Positions 11,688 to 23,091 are shown, numbered from the stretch's first letter. The stretch: DNA of 64,000 nt from Apodospora peruviana (GCA_033439685.1 JAUEDM010000004.1:2170001-2234000); one strand, 5' to 3'. Numbers and translations are program-made. The notes: a model not told the origin generated them from the letters alone.

Positions 11688-12572
11688 ATGGCCTACATCA
11701 AGTCGGTTCTCGCCCTCACTATACTCGCCACAGCCGAGCTTGTTGCCGGACACGGCGCCATCATCGCTGCCTCAGGCGACGCCGGGGGCACCGGGATGGC
11801 CCTGGGCATCGACACCAGCACCCCGCGCGACGGCACGCGGCGCAACCCGTTCCAGCAGGACAGCACCCGCTTCAAGGGCGACGCCGCCGACACTTTTGGC
11901 GAGACCCTCGGCGGCGGCACCAACCAGCTCGAGGCTGGCACCGCGGCCATCATGGCCGAGACGGGCGACGTGCTGCCCCAGGTGTCGCAGGGCGGAGAGG
12001 TGCAGATGACGCTCCACCAGGTGAACGCCGACGGCGGCGGTCCGTACACGTGCATGATCAATGCCGACGGAACCGGTGCCGACTGGACCGATATCCAGGT
12101 CACGACGACGCCGCCTGGACGGAACTCAAGAAACAGGGTATGTTTCTTTTTGTTTTACAATTCCTCTTTGTGTCTTTTATCACACATACTCTCATACTCT
12201 CACTTTGTTTCGTATCCACATAAATGCTGACCGGAGTTATTATCTCGATAACAACAGGAGGGCGCAGCGACCGACTTCCCCTTGACTGCTGCGGTCCCGG
12301 CCAACCAGGAATGCACCGGATCGGTTGCCGGACAGGACAACGTTTGCCTGGTACGGTGCCAGAACGACGCCCGCGCTGGTCCCTTTGGAGGAGTTGTACC
12401 GGTGCAGATGGCGAACACCACGACGCCGGCGGCGGCTCGGCGCGCGCTTGCGCTCAAAGTACGGAACGCGCAGATTCAGCTCCATCACATCAAGTTGAGG
12501 CGCGGCCACCCTCTGGTTGAGACCCTTGACGCTGATGAAATTGCCGAGTTGGTTGAGGATGGCGAGATTTAA
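11688..12572 (+). CDS. Egh16-like secreted protein (Gas1/Mas family, DUF3129)
   Basis: Members of this fungal family include Blumeria Egh16 and the Magnaporthe appressorium proteins Gas1/Gas2; they are secreted or appressorial proteins, some needed for host penetration. Exons are 11688-12137 and 12258-12572: 765 nt, 254 residues. Residues 1-21 form a signal peptide ending in AELVAG, so the mature chain would begin with His22 (HGAII). Family hallmarks are the STPRDGTRRNPFQ block (44-56), GETLGGG (71-77), HQVNADGGGPYTC (110-122) and RAGPFGGVVPVQ (189-200). Four cysteines remain in the mature chain (122, 169, 180, 184), enough for two disulfides. The tail after about residue 205 is charged and looks divergent. 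The 120-nt intron has a GTATGT donor and lies in phase 0. The protein may be saprotrophic in role; presence of this family does not by itself make the organism a pathogen. Family call is strong, role inferred. Confidence 0.9.
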
Positions 12573-13565
12573 AATAGATGTCGGACGGACGATGTATCGC
12601 TCCAGGTGTGTACGATTGGAAGTAGAAGAGAAGAGACTAGCTGGCGAGGTTGAAGATGGGGATGATGCTTTATCATGTGGCAAACGATCTGGTTGTTGAT
12701 ATATGAATGGTCGCCTGGGCTGGGCTGGCTGGGCTGGGTTGAGTTGTGGATCTGGTTTGTTTTGTTTGTATATATCTTTTTTGCTTTCCCCCTTTGTATG
12801 GGGGACCTGACTGGTTTCAGTCTCTCGGTCAAGGAGGTTAGTGTACACTCCTTTAATGATCTAATAGAAGTCAATATTGTTCTCGCAGCCTGACCTAGAC
12901 ACCTCTAGTAGTACATCAGAGACACACACCGATAAAACGCCAAAGGGCAATAATGATGACAAGAAACCATGTAAACATTTGTCTTTTGCCGTTATGTACC
13001 TACCATTTTACACAAGTTTATACCCATCAACTTTGTCCAGGCAATCCAGCAGTGATTAGGTAGGAGAGGAGTCCCAGAGTAGCCTTATTCTCTTCTTTCT
13101 CTACAGATACCTACCTAACCACTGGCAAACCGAATGCGTGACCAACAAGCAGTTAGACTATCAGGCAAGATACCCAAATAAACCCGACCAGAACCCCCAA
13201 CACCTTTGCCGTCGTAATCAAGCGGATGAATGCACTCTGGAGGTGCGGAGATCGCACTTGAAAACTAAAGAGGAACAATTTATAACATTTGGTTTATGCT
13301 GTTGATGCCTCATTGAGAAGTGTCATATCTTCGCTTTTTGGTTTCCTGGTCCCTAACCTCTGTGTGAGGATACTCCCGAAGCAGCAAGATTTATCAACAA
13401 CAGTAAAGCAACTTTCGTTGGCAGAGCCTATTACGGATGACATCTCTGATTATAGACCGCGGCCACCTGCAACCACTCCAACTCCTCCAATGACCTCTCA
13501 GTCCCTATTGAAAGAGATTAGCCTCCATTCCACATAACATGGTTGTTCACAAGATGGTAAGTTAC
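12573..13565. other. convergent intergenic region
   Basis: The 3' flanks of the Egh16-like gene (+) and eIF3g (-) meet here. I see no further gene. The stretch is moderately AT-rich with CCTACCTA/TAGGTAGG motifs near 13054 and 13107. Confidence 0.55.
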
Positions 13566-14637
13566 TTACGCAGTCTTCTTCGCAAACTCCACCCTCAGGA
13601 TCAAATGCTTGAAACCCCAACCATCCATCTTCTGGCAGGCCTTAACCGCATCGGATCGATCCGCAAAGCTAATGAACGCAAAGCCCTTCGCCAGACCTGT
13701 ATCACGATCCTTGGCCAAGAAGACACGAGTGACACGGCCAAAGCGCTCGAACATATCGCGCAGCTCGCCCTCCTCCGCCATCTCGGAGACCTAGAACAGG
13801 TGGTTAGCCAACTCTGCTGCGTGCCAAGGACAGAAAGAAAGAAAGAAAGACATACGTTGGTGACTCTGAGTGTGGCAAGATCGTCCCGCTCGCCGTATTT
13901 GCTACCACCCATGCTTTCACCCGCCGCACCGCCGGCCCTGTTCCCACGCAGGGCAGGCGGCACGTACGAGCCCTTCTTGCCCGCGCCAGCGGCACCCACG
14001 CCCGCCGCCTCGCCCGCTCCATCGTCGCCCATGCCGGCCGCAACATCCGCGGCAGCACCCGCCTCCCCAATCGGCGCCATCGTGTCCTTGTACGGGCAGC
14101 GCGCGGTGAAATGCTCGCCGTTGCAAATACGGCACTTGACCTTCTTGTCCTTGAGCTTGTCCTTCATGGCCTGGGCGTTGGGGTCCTTGCCCTCATCCTT
14201 GGCGTCCTTGCGCCAGTTGACCGACGGCTTGAAGATGATGTTCTCGCCCACCGATGTCGTGTCGGGCGCGGGGCCGTTGCCGTCCTTGGCGCTCAGCCCA
14301 AACTTGCTCCAGCTCTTGCGCTCGGCCACGCGCGGGTTCACCACCTCGCGGTGCGTGATGAAGCGGATCCGCCGCGTGGTTTTGACCTTCTGCCCGTTGT
14401 CGTTGAGCCGGTACTCGATGATTGTCGTGCTGCCGTCCTTGTTGTTGATTTTCTGGGGAGGCGGCAGGTCGGCCGTCGTCTGGGTCGTCTCGTCGAGGTC
14501 CTCGTCGTCCGCCCAATCGTGTCTTCACACAGAAACGGGTATGTTAGCCCACCGCACAAAAATGTCGAGACGGACAAAGAAAAGTGTCCACCGATGTGAT
14601 GGACGTGAACGTGCACGTACTTAGCTTGAGCTGCCAT
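13566..14637 (-). CDS. TIF35: eukaryotic translation initiation factor 3 subunit G (eIF3g)
   Basis: eIF3g is the RNA-binding subunit of the eIF3 complex, which acts in scanning and reinitiation on the 40S ribosome. Exons on the minus strand are 14637-14621 (only 17 nt), 14522-13856 and 13790-13566: 909 nt, 302 residues. After the small first exon (MAAQA), an acidic stretch (DWADDEDLDE) leads to the conserved VVNPRVAERKSWSKFG region. A CCHC-like zinc knuckle follows (CRICNGEHFTARCPYKD), then an Ala/Gly-rich linker and a C-terminal RRM of about 85 residues with RNP-like elements (KGFAFISF). The second intron contains a (GAAA) microsatellite. Both introns are canonical (GTACGT...AG and GTATGT...AG). 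Domain order and length match fungal eIF3g proteins. Confidence 0.96.
13833..13850. repeat. (GAAA)n microsatellite in an eIF3g intron
   Basis: Four and a half GAAA units on the plus strand lie just inside the donor end of the second eIF3g intron, so the intron starts GTATG followed by repeated CTTT. Confidence 0.9.
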
Positions 14638-15787
14638 TTTGATTGTAATTTATTTATGCGCAAAGTGCTGCGGTCTCTCTTGGTAGACGATTGCGGCGTC
14701 GTCAACTTACTATTGCAGAGGAATTGCGAAAATCCTCGTTTTGCGATCGTTTGTCAGGGTTGTAACGACGTCTTGAAGTTCGGCAGCGGTTTTTGGTGGG
14801 GTTGTTGTGAAGATGGCCAAACAGATTCGGCAGGGCGAATTTTGGGATATTTGAGTGTGGGGCAAAAATTGGTGGCCCGCGCGGCAGCTTTGCGGCTTGC
14901 CTGCCAGGCTGCCGGTTCCATGGCGTCGCTCGGCCCGCCACCACCGGACCGGTACAGATATCAGAACTAGTTACCTTACCTATCACCGTAGACTTCACCT
15001 TGGCGCTGATGATTATGTAACCTTTCTTTGACGTTCTGTGGTGCAAGACAGACGACATAACATGTTGAGACAGTGATTGTATATCCTTTTACCCACGGCA
15101 CGATAACGGTTCATTTTCTGTAGGTAGGACCTAATTCCGGCACCCCTTTTTCGCGATGAGACGGTACAAGGCTACATAGGTTTGATGACACTGGAATAAG
15201 CTCTGCATTTGGCAATATCTCTGTACGGATAGTTCCTTCTAGGCTCGAGCATAGAAATACCAGACATCATCCACACCTCAGGGTACCTATCAAGCCCTAA
15301 ACTGTTGTCAAATAAAACCAACGTAATATCCGCCCATTCCAACTCAAGCAGAAGAGTAATAGTTACACGCAAACATGTAATGTACAAAGCGTTAAGGTAT
15401 ATATATATATATACGACGTCGAGGAGCATAAGTAACCGCTCGTTTTGGAGCAAAAAAAAAAAAAAAACAAAGACGGTGAACAACACTGCGGTCCGTCCAA
15501 TGACGTGAAAGATGTTCGACGAGGCTCCGGAGTCGTTCCGAGATTCTCTCTCGTCTTCATAACCTATTTCATTTCACATTCCCGGCGCCGTTTAAGTAAA
15601 AAGAAGGGAAGCAAGAAACAAAAGACTGGGCGGTAACTCCGAGAAAGAAGAAAATTCCGGGTTGTGCGTATATGGCCCCTAGTAGCTTTTCGTGCAAATG
15701 TTCGAGAAACAGCAAACCCTGACACTAAAATTGCAGTTCGGAAGAAAAATGAAGGGTCTCGGGCTTCGCCGATACTCAACGAGTGTA
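14638..15787. other. intergenic region with microsatellites
   Basis: Between the eIF3g start and the stop of the PH-domain gene, both leftward, I find no gene. The stretch holds the eIF3g promoter, a (TA)8 run at 15398-15413 and a 16-A run at 15452-15467. Confidence 0.55.
15398..15467. repeat. (TA)8 and A16 simple repeats
   Basis: A perfect TA dinucleotide run at 15398-15413 is followed after about 40 nt by 16 consecutive A residues (15452-15467). Confidence 0.9.
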
Positions 15788-18334
15788 TCATTGTTGTTTC
15801 CCTGTCGCAGATTTGGCGGCGCTGAGTTTCCTAGGAGGAATGGGAGGGAGAGCTCGGTTCGGTGGAGGGGCTGGAGGGGGTCCTTCTGCCAAATGCGACA
15901 TGCTTCGCCGTTGCAGCAAGCTTTTGGAAAAAGAATCCTTCCGTAGATGCTGCGAAGATCGTTGGGGTGCCGGTTTTAGCGAGGGCGTCCGCGCCCTCAG
16001 GGGAAGGTCGTAGGGATTGAAGAGAGGTTGCTCTGCAGTCAGCGCATATAAGCTCAGTCTCCTGGTTCGAAGAGTACGTTGCGTCGATGCCGATTCAGGC
16101 GATCGACTTCTTCCAAAATCACCCAGGGACGATTTGGCACGTGGTCGTGGGATAGCCGGGTGGTCTGACCGTTGGTCGGGGGTCAGGAAACCCGGGTGGC
16201 TTCCTCTCCGACCCTCGATGTTTTGAGTTAAGGCTCGCAGTGACTCCTCATTCACATGGTGGTGAGACCTGTGCTGCTCGTCTTCTTGCACACAGTGTTC
16301 TTTCAACGCAGGCCTAGAGCTACTGACCGAAAACTTAGAGCTGCGGTCCATTGACTCTTCGTTATCGGCCTGCTCTGCCCAAGGCGAGAACATTGACGGT
16401 GTGTCGGGCGCAGTACCGACATCAAACTGGGAAGACGAGGGCGACAGAGGTGAAGGTTGGTCCTCTACAAATGACAAAGGGCGCGAGTTGATAGATAGGG
16501 TGGTGGGCGGTGGCCGTCTTGAGCTTGAGCGTGATGCCATGGGAGGAAACGAGAATGGCGCTGGGGCTGGCTCTGAAAAGCCCGAAGCAGCAGATCTTGC
16601 AAGAGAATACCGTTTGCTTACTCCCTGAGGGACACTGAAGTTTGGTGTGGTCTGTGGTGCTGAAACGACGTGGGGTGCGAGATCAGGATGCCAGGAACTC
16701 GAGTAGCTCGAATGCGGTCTTGAGCTGTTTTGGGCGGAAGCTAGTCGCATCTCCATGAGATGGTTCATCATCTGCAGAGACTGCCTCCTATCATTAATTG
16801 CTGCAGCATTCGGCCTCAGCCGAGGCTGTGTCTGGTCATCCAGCGGCTGCAAGTCCGGTACGGAGCAGTCATCCTGGTAACTTGCAAACGAGTCACGTAC
16901 TGGCGAGGACATGGGAGACGAGCCTGCCGAGGTAACAACCGTTCGTTGTCCGGATGAGATATAAGATAAACGATGGGTGCTGTCCCTCAGTCCATCCAGC
17001 TGTCTGCCATCATGAGAAATCCCACTGGCAGTAGACGTATCGTCAAAGGATCGATCCAGCGCCCCGTCGGAATCGGCGAGCTCCAGGTGGATATCCGGGC
17101 TGGTCATTGAGGGAACCGAATTCCAATCCATATCGGGGGATATAACGCGCGGGAATCGATCAGGGTCCCTTACAACCAGTGTTCTCTGGCTGATTTGGTT
17201 CTTCAATCGTTGGACTTCATCTCCGACCTTGGGCTTACCCGTTTCCGACAGGTTCTGCTTTCCTCCCAAGGCCTCAATCTCTCGCCTCAGAGTCGCAATC
17301 CAGCCATCCATTTCCTCTGCACTGTCGAAAACCATCAGAAAGTCCGAGGCCTGTCTTCTCTCATGGCTACGAAAAGGCAGCCGCGCGAAAAAGGGGCTTG
17401 TGGGAGAAGTTGTGGTCCCCTCGAAATCTGCAGCCGAGGACACTTGCAGTACCCAGTGGCGTCCTGGAATAACATCACTCGCAAATGCTGCCGAATCTTT
17501 ACCGAGCTGGAGGGCTCTCTCGGGTAGCCTGTCGAAGGAGCCTTCCCCCGCATATTGGAGCAGATATCCCGAAGTGACAAGAATGAAGATCTTGCTCGTC
17601 CATTCAAGCTTGAGTGATGACACCGAGGCGTTCCTGCGATGCCTCTTCCTCGCTTTGTCGGTTTTCTCTCCCGTGGATTCATCTGTTACGCCAAGTGCCA
17701 ATAAACTCTGGTTCAGGCCGTCCATGAGAGACATGCCCGCTTTGCTGTGATGTTGGCGAAGTACCGCCTCGGCTGAAGAGGTGCAAGCAGGAAGGTGAGC
17801 ATGCTGGATGGCTTGGGGATATGCCTTAAATAGCGGTGGAGGATCCCAGGCTGCCAGACAACCTCGCATGCCACGAACAACGCTTGCCGACTTCTTGTGC
17901 TTCAAGTTCGAAGCGGCGGTAGGCGGAGATCTTGACTGGGCATCATTCTCAGCCGACAGCGTGAAGGATGGCAACACGCTCTCGGACCGGCGACTATTAT
18001 TGCTGCCATTATGCAGCCCGTACGGCCAGTTACCGATTCCGGCCAGTGACGCTCGTATTCCTCCGGCCCGTTGAGACGACTCCTTTGGCGGCGCGGCGGC
18101 CAGCGTCGGGGCGCGGTCGGAATCTGTTGTTGATTTGTGTCGGCCAAAGAGACTGCGCAGCCCTAACCTCGACTCTCTCCTGTTCAGCCTGTCGGGCTCG
18201 GCCCGCAGTGGCACTCTGTCCACCCCATCGCCAGCATCGGGACCCGGCGGTCGTACTCTCCGCGACTGTGACGCCTGGCTTTGTAAAAATTCAAACGTGG
18301 CCCCAGTCGAGGCCAAACCCGTAGAGTCGGGCAT
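15788..18334 (-). CDS. PH-domain protein, conserved in filamentous fungi
   Basis: This is a single uninterrupted reading frame of 848 residues. A pleckstrin-homology-like domain lies at about 240-356: it opens with KLEWTSKIFILVTSGYLLQY and ends in the helix EEMDGWIATLRREIEALG, with a loop between strands rich in Ser/Thr/Pro. Upstream, at about 163-193, is a compact block (WDPPPLFKAYPQA) that I associate with a group of fungal PH proteins. Most of the rest is low-complexity Ser/Pro/Arg sequence, probably disordered. The C-terminal 60 residues are Pro- and Arg-rich (PPPAPPPNRALPPIPPRK), a possible SH3 ligand. PH domains bind phosphoinositides or proteins, so a membrane-cortex role is plausible, but function is unknown. 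No signal peptide or membrane segment is seen. The lack of introns in 2.5 kb contrasts with most neighbours. Confidence 0.85.
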   Translation of the reverse strand: MPDSTGLASTGATFEFLQSQASQSRRVRPPGPDAGDGVDRVPLRAEPDRLNRRESRLGLRSLFGRHKSTTDSDRAPTLAAAPPKESSQRAGGIRASLAGIGNWPYGLHNGSNNSRRSESVLPSFTLSAENDAQSRSPPTAASNLKHKKSASVVRGMRGCLAAWDPPPLFKAYPQAIQHAHLPACTSSAEAVLRQHHSKAGMSLMDGLNQSLLALGVTDESTGEKTDKARKRHRRNASVSSLKLEWTSKIFILVTSGYLLQYAGEGSFDRLPERALQLGKDSAAFASDVIPGRHWVLQVSSAADFEGTTTSPTSPFFARLPFRSHERRQASDFLMVFDSAEEMDGWIATLRREIEALGGKQNLSETGKPKVGDEVQRLKNQISQRTLVVRDPDRFPRVISPDMDWNSVPSMTSPDIHLELADSDGALDRSFDDTSTASGISHDGRQLDGLRDSTHRLSYISSGQRTVVTSAGSSPMSSPVRDSFASYQDDCSVPDLQPLDDQTQPRLRPNAAAINDRRQSLQMMNHLMEMRLASAQNSSRPHSSYSSSWHPDLAPHVVSAPQTTPNFSVPQGVSKRYSLARSAASGFSEPAPAPFSFPPMASRSSSRRPPPTTLSINSRPLSFVEDQPSPLSPSSSQFDVGTAPDTPSMFSPWAEQADNEESMDRSSKFSVSSSRPALKEHCVQEDEQHRSHHHVNEESLRALTQNIEGRRGSHPGFLTPDQRSDHPAIPRPRAKSSLGDFGRSRSPESASTQRTLRTRRLSLYALTAEQPLFNPYDLPLRARTPSLKPAPQRSSQHLRKDSFSKSLLQRRSMSHLAEGPPPAPPPNRALPPIPPRKLSAAKSATGKQQ

Positions 18335-21300
18335 GGCCCACTATGCGGCCACTGAGGTGGTAAACACGGGATGCCTATTTCACGGCTCAGTGGGTGGTGA
18401 CGCGACGATGCGGTGTGGTGTTGACGGTTCGTGTGACTTGGGAGCGAGACCACTTAGACAATGCATTGGCGTTTTCGAGAAAGCCAAAACCCGGATTCGC
18501 AAGGCGGGTCACCTATACTGAAAACCTACAAGTAGAACGTGAAAATGAATATGTGGAGAAGATATTCAGAGAAGGTTCGCCTGGGATAGGGAGAAACACG
18601 AGCCGTCATAATAAGACAGACACGGCAACGGGAGAACGGGGGGACGCAATTCAGGCGCGTGAAATGGTTGTATGGAAAGGATGTGGGCGCGTCCTGGTTC
18701 CCGCGCTCTGCATCACGGGATGCCAGGGAGGAAGGAGAGTGGCCAGGATCGGGGAATTATAACGACAGTCAGCCGAATATACGTCAGAGCTCCGGGGCAC
18801 CCCAGCTGCCTGGGCTGTCTGGTTCGTGTAGCTCCCGTCGGCACGTCGCGTCTGATGAGACTGTACGGAGTAATTTTCTGTGAGAAAGAGGCAGAGACCG
18901 GACGGAGACAACGCGGGGCCGTGGTGCAGAGCGAGATGCTATGCTATATACCTCCACTGTCAGGTACCATGTGCACGCTGCGAGACAGAGATTCAAGTTG
19001 TGCTGGTGTGACAAGCTGTTTTCTGGGGAACCAGTTCAAAAGTTGACAACCAATTGTCTGGGCTGGCGTCGGGGTGTGCCAGGCCGTGTCTGTTCATTGA
19101 ACTTCATGTTTCCTCGACTGGCCTACCTGTCGAGCGGCGCCTTGGCCTGTGGGGGTCCATGCAGAGGCGGAACGCAGGTCTGGCGTCTCAAGTCTCGAGT
19201 CTCGCCGTTGTGATCGGTACTTGCTGCCCCAGGGGCCAAGGGCCAGGCTCGGATTGACCTCTCATCAGCTGATCTGTCTCTCTGTACTTCAGCTCGCAGG
19301 GTTTTGGCATTCAGCGCATCTCATCTTTGCGCCGACGCCTTGGAAGCAGCTGAGCGGCATGGTCAACCTTAAAGTCCGCATTGCCAGCCTACTGCGACCC
19401 ATTACGACGGCCAAGTTTGCGGATGAAGTGCACATCTCGAATGTAACTGAGGTTGTCTCGAGGTGCTTCACTTTGAGGAACAAAGGCGGGAGTGAACAAC
19501 AAAGAAGAAACGAACTGGTCGAATCGCGAGCCTTGTGGCTCCGTGCGAAAAAGAGTCGACAGGGGACAAGGGCGCTGATCAAGGCTTCCAGCGAATTGGA
19601 GCCGACGGGTGGAGTAAGGCCTTTCGCGTGACGGGCATGCTAATCCCTGGTGCGATTAACACCAAAGTGCAGGCAGGGGCCCCTTGAGCCGACGACCGGG
19701 AGCCCCTGAGTTGTGCCTCCAGTTGCCGTTAACATCCGCCCTACGGCGAGACTTCTGGCCCGTGAACTTTCGGTGCCGACCACGTCAGCCTACCGTCCGG
19801 ATCAGTACAGGTTATTCCGTACACTCACGGGTCACGGGCAATTAAGGTACTTTACTTGACGCTAAAGACTCTACTTGCATCAACCGGAATTGAAGGACAG
19901 TGTATGGAAATTGGCACTGCTGCGGTGTCATCGAGGCAGCATCCACTATCCAGACTTGGAAAAAGGAAAGAAAAGGAAAGAAAAAGGAGATGACGATCTC
20001 CAAATAAATTTTTCGCGCCAGCTAGCCAACTGATGAAACATTCACCTCAGGTCGGGTCTCGACCTCGGGGAAGACTGCCAGTGTCCATCCGACCTGCTGC
20101 CGTTTAATTGGAGCTCCTGGGCTGTTGGATGTTAGCTTCCCTAACTTTCAGCAGCTGCGTCGCTTGACGACGGGAGGCAGGCACACCGCACTCACGTCTG
20201 AAAAGGCAGGAACGGTCTCGGATAGCAATGTCTACCGCCGGAGGCAAAACCTCAATTACCTGAGTGCGTCTCGTGCTTTTCAGCTCGGTGTCGCCCAGGT
20301 CTTGTGATTCATGACTATCCGGACGGTATCATGGAAACTGTCACTTACAAAACTCAGATAACAACAGAACAACCCGTACTCCGCAGTTACTTCGTATTCC
20401 GTACACAGATGAATTTTGGAGGGGCATGCGGCGGACCGCTCGATACCTGCTTCGAAGGGCTGCAGGGGGTGTTTTATTGTTGCAGAACTTTCGCTCAGGG
20501 GTAAAAATCAACGCTCGAACTTCCCCCTCATCGGCCATTTACACATACCCTGCGTACCACACAAGAGGTAAAAGACTGAAGACGCAAAGCTACCTACCTA
20601 TCACTTCACTCCAAACAGAAGTGGAAGAACTGCCCGGTCCCGTCTGCTGTATAACGTCGCTCTCACCGCATGGTCTAAACATTCGAATACGAGAGGTATC
20701 GCGACTCGAACTGTCTCTGGTTTCTTTTCAGTTTTGATCCCCTGAGCCTTACGGATACACTGAAAGTAGCTGAGCACTGTCGTCATGACTTTCGTCCGCT
20801 TCGCCATATCTCTTGAATACCGGATTCATAGGTGGGTCAAAATTGAGAAAATTGTCCAATGGTAGCATCCCGTTTGGACCATTCCTTCACAATGTTATTG
20901 CTCCTATCAAACTAATGGTCCAAGTGGGAGACTACCATTGATAATATTCTCAATTTTGACCCACCTATGAATCCGGTATTCAAGAGATCATACGGTAGAA
21001 GTCCAGTCCAGTTCAGTCTCTCTAAGGTATCTTGCTCCTATTGCTAACTAAGGTACGCGTTGACCTACCAATCCTGGCACCTGCCTGGGTAGTGTAGTTC
21101 ACAAGACGAAACCCGTCCCAAGTATAGAGGTACTGCACTCGGCACACCTTAGGATTTGCGTTCAACTTTTCTCCCTGGAGATTGTTGCTTGAAAAACAGT
21201 CGTAGTTCCTGCTTCAGCTCTGGGTATATATGTTAACATGTTCAACTGAATTTATACTCAGGTAAGGTACGGAGTAGTTGTATAGAGTATGTAGTTATCT

Positions 21301-21916
21301 GATACGAAATGAACTCTTGCCTCCACAATTGCATGCGTTTAAGTACCGTATTCCGTATACATACATCTAGCTCCCCCCCCCCTTTTTTTTAGATCTGTCC
21401 AAGTCCTCTTGAAAGGTGTACTCAGAGACCTGCAGAGTCTTCGGGAAGCGTGATGGCAGTAGAGATCCCTTTTAAGCCTCCTAATTTGAGGGAGTCATCG
21501 GCTTCCATGAAATACGGTGTCTGCACAAAGCATTGACACTCCAGAACGGCTTTTCTGTCGGAAACATACGTGCCATATAACCATGCTCGTACTTCCGTTT
21601 CTGGCAAAGAAAAGCAGGCTGCCCATACCCCGGGGTAAAATTCCACAAATCGCCAATTCCTTTTCCACCAACGAAACTGGGCAGAAACCTCCTGATAACT
21701 CCATAGCACACATGCATGATAGGCCACTCAAACACGTCGAATCGTAACAATAAAGAATACACGTCTCCGCCGGGCATTCAACCTATACAGCAGATGGAAC
21801 ATAGAAACCAGCCCGCTACTCTTTGAGTGACGTTTCGATGGTCTTAGCATTTCGGGAAAGCTGGGGTGACTGACAGAGGTCGATGGGAGGTCTCCTCAGC
21901 CTCATACATACGCCAG
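18335..21916. other. gene-free stretch (3.6 kb) with a MITE-like element
   Basis: No ORF here has protein-like features; the longest frames are interrupted and Arg/Ser-rich. It includes the upstream region of the PH-domain gene, a 181-bp inverted-repeat element (listed separately), a C10T8 tract at 21373-21390, and several TACGGAGTA/CCGTATTCCGTA-type motifs (18866, 20393, 21269, 21347). Confidence 0.55.
20808..20988. mobile_element. MITE-like inverted-repeat element, 181 bp
   Basis: The first 42 nt (20808-20849, beginning ATCTCTTGAATACCGG) are an exact reverse complement of the last 42 nt (20947-20988). Beyond them the two arms continue as imperfect complements (CAATGGTAG, GGACCATT/AATGGTCC) to about 20883 and from about 20914, leaving a loop of roughly 30 nt. 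CAT directly flanks both ends (20805-20807 and 20989-20991), a possible 3-bp target-site duplication. There is no coding capacity. The structure fits a miniature inverted-repeat transposable element; the superfamily cannot be told from one copy. Confidence 0.8.
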
Positions 21917-23091
21917 CTAATCATCGTCTGCTGCCGTCGGTGGCTGGGCGGTCCCCGTGGGGAGAGGTCTGGAAGAACTCTCCTCCTCGGATGCAGACGT
22001 TGAACGATTCAGATGCGAAGCATGGGATGGCTCGTGAGTAATCGATAGGTTGCTAGCAGTACCCATAACCTCTGCCAGTTGTCGCTCTGAGATTTTGTCA
22101 GCATATGTATCCCGTATCACAGCAACTATGCGACTTACCTAGGTCTCGAATCCGGTGGCGGAGCATCTGATTCTCCCTGACCAACATCTGCGTCTCTGCC
22201 TGGTAAAAGGCACTCTCGTCACGGCCGCCGAGAATCCACTGCTCCCCACTCTCAGCACTGATCGAGGTGGAGCGCAGCCTGGGCGAAGCGCCTCGGCTAG
22301 GGGTTCTAGACCGGCGCTGTAGATCGACGCGCGCCATGTCGAACGAACTACGCGGGTGGTGTGAGAAACCGGGCGACCGGGGGAGAGAGCCCGAGGTAGG
22401 CGCCGGATGGGCAGACTGTGGAGCCGAACCCGGTGTCGGAATCGGCGCGGAACGCTCCGGGGTGGTCTCGTCGGCGACAGCCGAAGAAGACTGCTGGCGC
22501 TGTACCTGCATCTGCAGCCGACGGATCTCCGAAAGAAGACGGTTTACTTGGAACTATACGGTATTAACATCTTAAAAATATACGAACACTATCCGAGGCG
22601 TCGCATTACTTCTTGCTCATTCTCCAGCTCCTGGTGTATCTCGCCGAGGCTAGGCGCCCGGAAATGTTGCGGCTCCCCGGAGTACAGTGGTTGAGGAGAG
22701 GCAGACAGTGGATGTGGGCTTATTGCCCGATAGCCGGACGTTGTATTGTGCGTTTCGGGGATCATCTCGCCAGGGGCCGGGGTATTCGGGTCGGCTATCT
22801 GGAGATTCATAAGGACTTGGGAGCGGCGGCGGGCGGAGCTCGGGGAGGGATGCTGATTTCGAGATAGGGAGCTTGAGGAGCCTGACAAATAAACGGCATG
22901 AGTAAGCATATAGTTCCTCTGGTAAGGTATGTACGGTAGAGAGCTTTACGGAGAGTAGATTCGCCGCCTCGATGAAGACCAGCGTTGAGCGTCGCGGCAG
23001 CTTGGAGAGAGACAGACCCTCTTCTTGGAGAAGGCGACGGAGAGCCGCCGTCCCGGAACTGACTTATCGACTGTTCTGTAGTAGACGACAT
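21917..23091 (-). CDS. conserved fungal coiled-coil protein of unknown function
   Basis: Four exons on the minus strand (23091-22950, 22881-22610, 22553-22139, 22086-21917) give 999 nt, 332 residues. I do not know a function. The N terminus is Ser-rich with an AAATLNAGLH block, then a Ser/Arg segment leading to RRRSQVLMNLQ, which looks like the conserved core. Two helical, heptad-like stretches follow: EIHQELENEQEFQVNRLLSEIRRLQ, split here across the second intron, and QAETQMLVRENQMLRHRIRDLERQLAEV near the end; both are probably coiled coils. The remainder is Ser/Pro-rich and disordered, including an acidic end (AADDD). The start at 23091 (MSSTTEQ) was preferred; an in-frame ATG lies 54 nt upstream at 23145. 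Introns are 68, 56 and 52 nt. No membrane segment or signal peptide. Confidence 0.75.

Noticed and set aside
13539..14624. 361-codon plus-strand ORF over eIF3g
   Set aside because: It is antisense to the eIF3g exons, where the zinc knuckle and RRM are clear; its own product is low-complexity Ala/Pro/Ser.
21422..21777. Overlapping minus-strand ORFs of about 100 codons
   Set aside because: Trp- and Cys-rich with no start context, splice support or family; frames overlap each other, as in random sequence.
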